In this document: in pieces, positions 57,930 to 64,000 of the stretch
Numbering within the stretch: the stretch's first letter is position 1
Layout: every line of letters starts with the position of its first letter
DNA from: Corynebacterium glaucum
GTDB taxonomy: Bacteria; Actinomycetota; Actinomycetes; Mycobacteriales; Mycobacteriaceae
Length of the DNA: 64,000 bases
Assembly (NCBI RefSeq): GCF_030408855.1
Contig: NZ_CP047358.1
Span: 1,674,001-1,738,000 of the forward strand
Direction of reading: 5' to 3'
Made by a program: the position numbers and the translations under genes
Notes under the pieces: model-generated
What the model was told of the DNA's origin: nothing
Databases searched by the model: none
Seen by the model: the letters and a program-made list of their open reading frames with translations, nothing else

Positions 57930-58329
57930 GTGTGTTTGCCTTCCTGTCCACACTTCAACCACGAACGTTCATGGAAATGCCAGAACATTCCTACCCAGAC
58001 AGAATAGTTCATCGGGACTACGCCGCTGGAATTCTCTAAGGGTGACGCCCATCGCTTCACTATCGACGGGTGCGCCTTGCCGTTGCAGTCGAGTTTAACG
58101 CCCAAACGCTGCACAAAACCCAACCCACGAGGCGACTGACGCTCCACCCACCTTCGGTGCTCCAAAAACTTCCACCGAAAGTTGGCCCCCTTTCGGGGCA
58201 CGGCAAAAGGTGGAGCGAACGCAGCGGACCCGCGCTCCCAACTGACGCGGCGCATCTCTATTCTTTAGGTGAGTACCGCGCCGGCCTGCACGCCCCGGCG
58301 CACCTTAATTAATAGGGAGTGAAGCAACG
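57930..58329. other. Divergent ctaC / asnB promoter region
   Basis: Non-coding. A short hairpin, GCCCC (58185-58189) with GGGGC (58195-58199), lies 130 bases before asnB, and a weaker dyad AACTT/AAGTT precedes it. GGGAG lies ten bases before the asnB ATG. Nothing else is recognised; both operons presumably start here. Confidence 0.4.
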
Positions 58330-60252
58330 ATGTGTGGCCTTATCGCGTTCTTGTCCGCCGATGGCACTGCCGAGAAGTACGTTGATGCTGTCGATCGGGC
58401 GATGACCTGCATGTATCACCGTGGTCCGGACGCAGCTGGAACTTGGCACGATTCCAGTGCCGTCTTTGGTTTCAACCGCCTGGCCATTATCGATATCGAA
58501 CATTCGCATCAGCCGCTGCGGTGGGGACCGCAGGACAACCCGGAGCGTTACGCCATGACGTTCAACGGGGAGATCTACAACTACATTGAGCTGCGCGAGA
58601 AGCTCATCGAAGCCGGCTACGAGTTCAACACCGAAGGCGACGGCGAGCCGATCATTGTGGGCTACCACCATTTCGGCGAGAAGGTAGTTGAGCACCTGCG
58701 CGGCATGTTCGCATTCGTCATCTGGGACACCGAGAAGAAGACGATGTTCGCCGCCCGCGACCCGTTCGGCATCAAGCCGCTGTACTACGCCACGACCGAG
58801 GCCGGCACCGTCTTCGCGTCCGAGAAGAAGTCCATCCTGGAGATGGCAGAGCAGCTCGGACTGAACCTCGACCTCGACCAACGTGCCATCGAGCACTACG
58901 TCGATTTGCAGTACGTTCCAGAACCTGAAAGTCTCCACGCCCACATTCGCCGTCTTGAGTCCGGCTGTACGGCAACCTTAGAGCCCGGTTCAAACGTCAA
59001 CGCCGAGCGTTACTTAAAGCCGACATTCCAACCGACCGCGGTGACGAAAGACGCTGAGCAGGATCTCTACGACCGGATTGCTAAAGCGTTAGAGGATTCC
59101 GTCGAAAAGCACATGCGCGCTGACGTGACGGTGGGCTCTTTCCTTTCTGGTGGCATTGACTCCACTGCTGTCGCGGCGCTGGCTAAGCGACACAACCCCG
59201 ACCTGCTGACCTTCACCACCGGCTTTGAGCATGCGGGATACTCCGAGGTCGACGTGGCCGCAGAGTCGGCCGCCGCGATCGGCGTCGAGCACATCGTCAA
59301 GATTGTCAGCCCAGAGGAATACGCCGACGCAATTCCGAAGATCATGTGGTACCTCGACGACCCGGTGGCGGACCCGTCGCTTGTGCCGCTCTACTTTGTG
59401 GCACAGGAGGCCCGCAAGCACGTCAAGGTGGTGCTCTCCGGCGAGGGCGCAGACGAGCTCTTCGGCGGTTACACTATCTACAAGGAGCCGCTGTCGTTGC
59501 GGCCGTTTGAGGTGCTGCCCACTCCCCTGACTCGCGGCCTGAACCGCCTCAGCCGCGTGCTGCCGGATGGAGTGAAAGGCAAGAGTCTGCTCGAGCGCGG
59601 CACCACGCCGATCGAGGACCGCTACTACGGCAACGCCCGCTCCTTTAACTTCGCGCAGTTGCAGCGGGTGCTGCCGTGGGCGAAGGAAGAGTGGGACCAC
59701 CGCGAAGTCACCGCCCCCATCTATGCTGGCTCGACTGAGATGGATCCGGTGGCACGCATGCAGAACCTCGACCTGTTCACGTGGATGCGCGGAGACATCT
59801 TGGTCAAGGCCGACAAGATGAACATGGCCAACTCCCTCGAGCTACGCGTGCCCTTCCTGGATAAGGAAGTGTTCGCGGTCGCAGAGACCATCCCGCATGA
59901 GTACAAGATCGCGCACGGCACCACCAAGTACGCATTGCGCCGCGCGATGGAGCAGATCGTCCCCGCGCATGTGCTGAACCGAAAGAAGCTCGGTTTCCCA
60001 GTGCCGATGCGCCACTGGCTCGCAGGGGAAGAGCTTTACGGTTGGGCTCAGGACACCATTGAGCAATCGCTTACCGACGACATCTTCAACAAACGCGAAG
60101 TCTTGGAGATGCTCAAAGAACACCGCGATGGCGTTTCCGATCACTCGCGGCGACTTTGGACGGTGCTGGCGTTCATGATCTGGCACGGGATTTTCGTCGA
60201 AAAGCGAATTGACCCTCAGATTGAGCACAAGGATTACCCGGTCAAACTGTAA
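58330..60252 (+). CDS. asnB: Glutamine-dependent asparagine synthetase family amidotransferase (LtsA)
   Basis: 640 residues. Class II glutaminase domain with N-terminal nucleophile MCGLIAFLSADG, YHRGPDAAG and FNGEIYNYIELR; the synthetase domain has the PP-loop FLSGGIDSTAVAAL and GEGADELFGGY. In Corynebacterium the orthologue LtsA amidates meso-DAP in peptidoglycan, and its gene sits next to ctaC as here. The start ATG has GGGAG ten bases upstream. True asparagine synthesis cannot be excluded by sequence alone. Confidence 0.93.
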   Translation: MCGLIAFLSADGTAEKYVDAVDRAMTCMYHRGPDAAGTWHDSSAVFGFNRLAIIDIEHSHQPLRWGPQDNPERYAMTFNGEIYNYIELREKLIEAGYEFNTEGDGEPIIVGYHHFGEKVVEHLRGMFAFVIWDTEKKTMFAARDPFGIKPLYYATTEAGTVFASEKKSILEMAEQLGLNLDLDQRAIEHYVDLQYVPEPESLHAHIRRLESGCTATLEPGSNVNAERYLKPTFQPTAVTKDAEQDLYDRIAKALEDSVEKHMRADVTVGSFLSGGIDSTAVAALAKRHNPDLLTFTTGFEHAGYSEVDVAAESAAAIGVEHIVKIVSPEEYADAIPKIMWYLDDPVADPSLVPLYFVAQEARKHVKVVLSGEGADELFGGYTIYKEPLSLRPFEVLPTPLTRGLNRLSRVLPDGVKGKSLLERGTTPIEDRYYGNARSFNFAQLQRVLPWAKEEWDHREVTAPIYAGSTEMDPVARMQNLDLFTWMRGDILVKADKMNMANSLELRVPFLDKEVFAVAETIPHEYKIAHGTTKYALRRAMEQIVPAHVLNRKKLGFPVPMRHWLAGEELYGWAQDTIEQSLTDDIFNKREVLEMLKEHRDGVSDHSRRLWTVLAFMIWHGIFVEKRIDPQIEHKDYPVKL

Positions 60253-60599
60253 CGGGGAGGGCCATGAGCAAGGGCAGCCGGAAGACGCTGCCGAGTACGC
60301 CAGCTCAGAGGAACCGTCGCACATATCACGTGTGGTGCTGGTGAACCTGGCAACCCTGACGGCGTTCGCTTCGGTAGGACTCCTCATGGTAGACACCGCG
60401 AGTGCGAAAGGCCTTGAAGCTTGGGGGACGGCGGTCATGTCGCTGGGTAGCTAACGGTGCGGTGCGGCTCCGGACTGCTTTGGACTGTGGGGGTAGTGCT
60501 GGCACTACTCGCGTTGTAGCGCGAAAGGGATGGCTACCAGTGCTTCTAGTTGGGAGGATGAGGCAGAACATCGGAGCTCAACCAGACAGGAGCACGCAT
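60253..60599. other. Intergenic stretch after asnB with palindromes
   Basis: A perfect inverted repeat GTAGTGC-TG-GCACTAC lies at 60493-60508, followed by TCGCG/CGCGA around 60509-60524. They are about 90 bases before the first S41-like gene and could be an operator or a weak terminator. A small frame in the left part is listed separately. Confidence 0.4.
60332..60454 (+). CDS. Possible 40-residue membrane peptide
   Basis: In-frame GTG at 60332 would give a 40-residue peptide with one hydrophobic helix (VVLVNLATLTAFASVGLLMV, then DTASAKGLEAW). There is no clear ribosome binding site. The same frame is open upstream through the end of asnB in another phase. It may be chance. Confidence 0.25.
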   Translation: MVLVNLATLTAFASVGLLMVDTASAKGLEAWGTAVMSLGS

Positions 60600-61607
60600 A
60601 TGTCCCGTACAACCCGTACCCGGAAAGTCGGCGCCGTTGTTGGAGCGGTGCTTTTGGTGCTGGCTCTTCTCTTCGCTGCCGCCGCGTACTTTTTGGGGCC
60701 AGCACTGACGGCGCAGACTACGGGCACCGCGCGATTCTTCGGTACGGATACCCCGAAGCGCTACGCCCGGACAGTGCTCGACCTTTCGGAAAGCATGGGG
60801 CTGTACGGCGACTCTGAGGAGTTCGCCGCAGCGCGCGCCGAAGTCGAAGCGGCGATGGGGGATGCAGCCACCCGCGAAGAGCTTTACGACGTACTAGACA
60901 GCTCCGTGAAGGCAGCTGGCGGAAAACACTCCCGCCTCCTTCCGCCTGGCGTGGAGGGTGGAGGAGACGACGGCGGCGAAGATGAGCTACCGAGCGTCCG
61001 CGACGAAGAGGGCGTGACCGCGGCATCTGTCCCATCAGTCTCGCGCCTGGCGGACGGTCAAGCTTACGCCGACATCTTGACTCGCGGCCTAGTTGAGGCG
61101 CGCGACAGTGGCTCATGCGGAGTCTTGGTAGACCTGCGAGGCAACGGCGGTGGCGACATGGGCCCGATGGTGGCAGGGCTCAGCCCGCTTTTGCCCGACG
61201 GCCCTGCGGTGCACTTCATCTTCAAGAACAGCGAGAACCCCGTCAACATCGACGGAAACAGTGCGACCGGCGGCGGGACCGCAACCTCAACCGAAGGCGG
61301 TAAGTGGGAGACACCGGTAGCAGTGCTTGTCGACGGCGACACGGCATCCTCAGGCGAAGCCACGATGCTGGCCTTCCGCGGTCTCGACTACTCGTCGAGT
61401 TTCGGCTCCCCAACCGCGGGCTACGCGTCAGCGAATATGATTTACGACTTCCCCGATGGATCCGCGTTGATGCTCACCGTCGCGAAAGATAAGGCGCGAA
61501 CGGGCGAGGAGTTCTCGGAAGACCCGATTCAGCCGGACGTTGTCACCGATCAACCCGAGCAAGATGCCCGTGGGTGGCTGGCTGAGCGGTGCGGCGTGGC
61601 GTCGTAA
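60600..61607 (+). CDS. S41-protease-like membrane protein (first of a tandem pair)
   Basis: 335 residues, ATG at 60600. One N-terminal membrane helix (about residues 10-32), then TARFFGTDTPKRYARTVLDL, shared with the next gene. The C-terminal part has VLVDLRGNGGGDMG, VDGDTASSGEATML (two candidate nucleophile Ser, residues 250-251) and FGSPTAGYAS, matching the S41 (C-terminal processing peptidase) core with the GSPTAG variant that lacks the Ctp Lys. No PDZ domain is seen. It probably acts outside the membrane on an unknown protein. The family assignment rests on the order of these motifs. Confidence 0.8.
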   Translation: MSRTTRTRKVGAVVGAVLLVLALLFAAAAYFLGPALTAQTTGTARFFGTDTPKRYARTVLDLSESMGLYGDSEEFAAARAEVEAAMGDAATREELYDVLDSSVKAAGGKHSRLLPPGVEGGGDDGGEDELPSVRDEEGVTAASVPSVSRLADGQAYADILTRGLVEARDSGSCGVLVDLRGNGGGDMGPMVAGLSPLLPDGPAVHFIFKNSENPVNIDGNSATGGGTATSTEGGKWETPVAVLVDGDTASSGEATMLAFRGLDYSSSFGSPTAGYASANMIYDFPDGSALMLTVAKDKARTGEEFSEDPIQPDVVTDQPEQDARGWLAERCGVAS

Positions 61608-61675
61608 AGCTAAAAACCTCAAGTCCCTGGGTGCGATAGTTGCGATCTGGAGAAGAGATGGGTGGAATATCAACC

Positions 61676-62725
61676 ATGCCACGAACCGGAAAAATCTCCC
61701 GCACCAGAATGATCATCGCGACCTCCGCCGTCGCGGTGGTGGTGCTGCTCGCCCTCCTGGTGCTCTACCTGCTAGCACCCGTGCACTCAGCGCAGATGAC
61801 GGGCACGGCAAGGTTCGGGGGAACCGATACTCCGAAGCGGTACGCAAAAACGGTGCTGTCGCTTGCCGATCACGGGGTGAACGGCAACTCCAAGAACTAC
61901 GAGAAGGCGAAAGAAGAGGCGCTCGAAGCAGCTGAGGACGCGGAGACGCGCGAGGAGCTGTACGACGTGCTGGATAAGGCTGTCAAGGCCGCGGGTGGCA
62001 AACACTCCGGACTGCTCAAGCCAGAAGAAGACAAGCCTGAAGACCCCGACCTGCCGGAACAGAACTCGCAGCCCGAAGAGCTGACACTGCCGGATGATTT
62101 GGAGGTGGAGATCGAGGGCGGCTGGGCGTTTGTGAACGTCCCGCCCTTAGCCGAAGACACGGATCGCGAGGAATATGCGCATACCCTGGCGACCGAGCTG
62201 GTGAAAGCCCGCGGCACGGGCGTGTGTTCCGCCATCGTGGACCTGCGCGGCACCACAGGCAGCGACATTGTCCCTATCCTTGGCGGGCTCTCAATGTTTG
62301 TGCCGAACGGGCCGGCGTATTACACCGTCACCCGCGACAGGGAAGCATCCGTGATGGTGAACGGGACTTCCGTGAAGGGCGAGGACCTGGTCAAAGAGGA
62401 CGTGGGTAAATGGGATCCCACGCTTGCGGTGTTGGTGGATGACACCACCACGTTTGCAGGTGAAGTCGCACTGTTAGCGCTGAACAGCGCAGATAACTCA
62501 AAGAGCTTTGGCGAGCCCACCGCTGGGTACACCTCGACCAACCGGGTGTTCAATTTCCCGGATGGTTCTCAGATGGTGATAGCCATGAGCAACGCCGTTG
62601 ACGCCGAGGAAAACGAGTACGGCGATAAGCCGATCAAGCCGGATGAAATCCACGCAGACGACCCGATGAAGGCCGCGAAGGCGTGGATTTACGAAACGAC
62701 CGGCTGTGGCTGGATCGAGGACTGA
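61676..62725 (+). CDS. S41-like membrane protein lacking the nucleophile (second of the pair)
   Basis: 349 residues from ATG at 61676; ATG at 61658 has a better ribosome binding site (GGAG) and is an alternative. The same plan as its neighbour: membrane helix, GTARFGGTDTPKRYAKTVLSL, TREELYDVLDKAVKAAGGKH, AIVDLRGTTGSDIV, FGEPTAGYTS. At the nucleophile position the neighbour's TASSGE reads TTFAGE (Phe260, Ala261), so both serines are lost. It is likely a catalytically dead paralogue, perhaps a regulatory or substrate-binding partner. It is 68 bases after the first gene. Confidence 0.8.
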   Translation: MPRTGKISRTRMIIATSAVAVVVLLALLVLYLLAPVHSAQMTGTARFGGTDTPKRYAKTVLSLADHGVNGNSKNYEKAKEEALEAAEDAETREELYDVLDKAVKAAGGKHSGLLKPEEDKPEDPDLPEQNSQPEELTLPDDLEVEIEGGWAFVNVPPLAEDTDREEYAHTLATELVKARGTGVCSAIVDLRGTTGSDIVPILGGLSMFVPNGPAYYTVTRDREASVMVNGTSVKGEDLVKEDVGKWDPTLAVLVDDTTTFAGEVALLALNSADNSKSFGEPTAGYTSTNRVFNFPDGSQMVIAMSNAVDAEENEYGDKPIKPDEIHADDPMKAAKAWIYETTGCGWIED

Positions 62726-62731
62726 TCCAGA

Positions 62732-63076
62732 TTAGTTGAACGAGTCGCCGCAGGCGCAAGCGCTGCCGGCATTCGGGTTGTCGATGGTGAAACCCTGCTG
62801 CTCAATGGTGTCAGCGAAATCGATCGTGGCACCAGTGAGGTACGGCACGCTCATCTTGTCCACCACGAGGCGCACGCCGCCGACCTCATCGGCCTTGTCG
62901 CCGTCCAGATCGCGGTCATCGAAGTACAGCTGGTAGCGAAGACCAGCGCAGCCGCCCGGCTGGACAGCGATGCGCAGCGAAAGATCGTTACGACCCTCCT
63001 GGTCGAGCAGAGCCTTCGCCTTCGCAGCCGCGGCGTCGGTCAGGTTCACACCGGTGGTGGAGGTAGGTGCAGTCAT
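62732..63076 (-). CDS. erpA: A-type iron-sulfur cluster carrier (ErpA/HesB family)
   Basis: 114 residues. VQPGGCAGLRYQLYF carries the first Cys and NAGSACACGDSFN the C-terminal Cys-x-Cys pair; the domain starts with VNLTDAAAAKAKALL. It delivers Fe-S clusters to apo-enzymes. It is convergent with the S41 pair and divergent from the DUF3043 gene, as in related genomes (Rv2204c type). Confidence 0.92.
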   Translation of the reverse strand: MTAPTSTTGVNLTDAAAAKAKALLDQEGRNDLSLRIAVQPGGCAGLRYQLYFDDRDLDGDKADEVGGVRLVVDKMSVPYLTGATIDFADTIEQQGFTIDNPNAGSACACGDSFN

Positions 63077-63218
63077 TAGGTTCTCCTTACTTACGTCCTG
63101 GAGTCAGGCCCCAGCGTACTTGAACTACGCGATACAACAAGCCCCGCCCCACCCATATTCCAAGCCTGTATCCCAACCACATGCTGACTGCGCTAATGGG
63201 CCTTGTAGCCTAGAGGAC

Positions 63219-63911
63219 GTGAAACTTCCCTGGCAGAAATCCGAGCAGAACACCGGTGGTTCGACCAAGGTCGAGCTGCCCGAACCCCCTGCCGAGGAGC
63301 CGAAGAAGCTCCCGAAGGGCTACACCCCTCCAAAGGGCAAGCCCACGCCGAAGCGCGTCGACCAGGAAATCAAGCGCGGTGTGGTGCGCGACCCCAACGC
63401 CATGACTCCGGCGCAGCGCGACCAGCACAACAAAGAGCTGAAGAAGTCCATGTCCAAGGAGGAATGGAAGGCGTATAAGAAGGAGCAGCGCGAGGCCAAC
63501 CGCGCCCAGACCCGCGAGATCCAAGCCAAAATGGACGCCGGCGACGAGCGCTACCTCATGGACCGCGACAAGGGCGAGGTGCGCCGCTACGTGCGCGACT
63601 GGGTGGACTCGCAGCGATTCTTTAACAACTACGTGATGCCGATGGCGCTCGTGCTGCTGGTCATCCTGCTTCTGGGAACGTGGCTGCCGCGCCTGTCCCA
63701 GATTCTCTCGCTGGTCACCATGGCGTTCATGCTCACGATCTTCATCGAGGGCTTCATCATCGGCAAACGCGTGAACCGCGCCGTGAAGGCGAAATTCCCG
63801 GACACCACGGATACTGGCTTCGGGCTGGGCATGTACGCGTTCTCGCGCGCCACCCAGCCGCGCAATTGGCGCTCCCCGAAACCGCGCGTTGCCATTGGCG
63901 CTGAGGTGTAG
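63219..63911 (+). CDS. DUF3043 membrane protein
   Basis: 230 residues from GTG at 63219. A Lys/Pro/Glu-rich N-terminal half (PKKLPKGYTPPKGKPTPKR), then the charged segment RRYVRDWVDSQRFFNNYVMP, then two membrane helices (about 140-160, 165-188) and a basic tail. This pattern is DUF3043, conserved next to erpA in actinobacteria. Function unknown. Confidence 0.9.
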   Translation: MKLPWQKSEQNTGGSTKVELPEPPAEEPKKLPKGYTPPKGKPTPKRVDQEIKRGVVRDPNAMTPAQRDQHNKELKKSMSKEEWKAYKKEQREANRAQTREIQAKMDAGDERYLMDRDKGEVRRYVRDWVDSQRFFNNYVMPMALVLLVILLLGTWLPRLSQILSLVTMAFMLTIFIEGFIIGKRVNRAVKAKFPDTTDTGFGLGMYAFSRATQPRNWRSPKPRVAIGAEV

Positions 63912-63916
63912 GCACC

Positions 63917-64000
63917 GTGGCCATCCAGTTCCCGCCTGTTGATTCGCCTGAAGAGTCGCGCCGTCTTGCGGTGATCCAGGCGCTCGACTCCGAGGTCGCG
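63917..64000 (+). CDS. Start of an unidentified gene (runs off the right edge)
   Basis: 28 codons from GTG at 63917: MAIQFPPVDSPEESRRLAV, then IQALDSEVA. It starts five bases after the DUF3043 stop, so it is in the same operon. The F-PPV-SPEE opening resembles the start of CobT (nicotinate-nucleotide-dimethylbenzimidazole phosphoribosyltransferase), which follows DUF3043 genes in some relatives, but the fragment is too short to assign. Confidence 0.45.
   Translation, partial: MAIQFPPVDSPEESRRLAVIQALDSEVA

Noticed and set aside
57569..58255. Minus-strand open frame across the ctaC/asnB divergent region
   Set aside because: It runs partly through ctaC in another frame and lacks a domain; promoter region is the better explanation.

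Overview
The window is a 64 kb piece of a high-GC Gram-positive chromosome, almost certainly a Corynebacterium (Corynebacteriales). The evidence is gene content and order: a division/cell-wall (dcw) cluster running mraZ-rsmH-ftsL-ftsI-murE-murF-mraY-murD-ftsW-murG-murC-ftsQ-ftsZ-pgeF-yggS-sepF-yggT-divIVA without ftsA, a Rv2175c/pknL pair, class II DAHP synthase, pimB', paired NlpC/P60 hydrolases, the qcrCAB/ctaE/ctaCF bcc-aa3 respiratory genes, and an ltsA-type asnB. A meso-DAP-type MurE fits. No tRNA, rRNA, CRISPR array or intact transposase was seen.

Layout. 1-6.1 kb (minus strand): start of dnaE, a MacA/MacB-like ABC exporter (permease, ATPase, lipoprotein fusion protein), a small membrane-anchored protein, a RluD-type pseudouridine synthase and lspA. 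6.1-12 kb: lipoprotein plus ABC-F ATPase, an MTB12-like lipoprotein, asparaginase, dinB. 12-14.7 kb: a lower-GC accessory islet with an HNH-endonuclease remnant, an ArsR-type regulator and an MFS drug exporter that share a TAGTAGCTA-type palindrome. 14.7-15.9 kb: metallophosphoesterase and AhpD-like protein behind two tandem 19-bp palindromes. 15.9-39 kb (minus strand): ileS with a translational T-box, then the dcw cluster up to mraZ with its MraZ boxes. 39-44 kb: DUF3040 protein, HEPN protein, GNAT, prenyl diphosphate synthase, Rv2175c-like protein and a PknL that stops right after its membrane segment. 44-51 kb: aroG, an Rv2179c-type exoribonuclease, acyltransferase, ROK glucokinase, pimB' and two NlpC/P60 proteins, the second behind a ydaO-type (c-di-AMP) riboswitch. 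51.5-58 kb: qcrB/A/C, ctaE, ctaF, ctaC. 58.3-64 kb: asnB/ltsA, two tandem S41-protease-like membrane proteins (the second lacking both candidate nucleophile serines), an A-type Fe-S carrier, a DUF3043 protein and the start of one more gene.

How it fits together. Most genes serve envelope growth and its power supply: lipid II precursor synthesis and translocation, septation, peptidoglycan amidation and hydrolysis, PIM synthesis, isoprenoid supply and the terminal respiratory chain. Control elements visible in the DNA are the ileS T-box, the ydaO riboswitch, MraZ boxes and several palindromic operator candidates.

The most unexpected signal is an 11-mer, GCTTATCGACG, found ten times exactly on the two strands. 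It is read in three different codon frames inside unrelated genes and once lies between genes, so it behaves like a DNA-level motif and not a protein motif.
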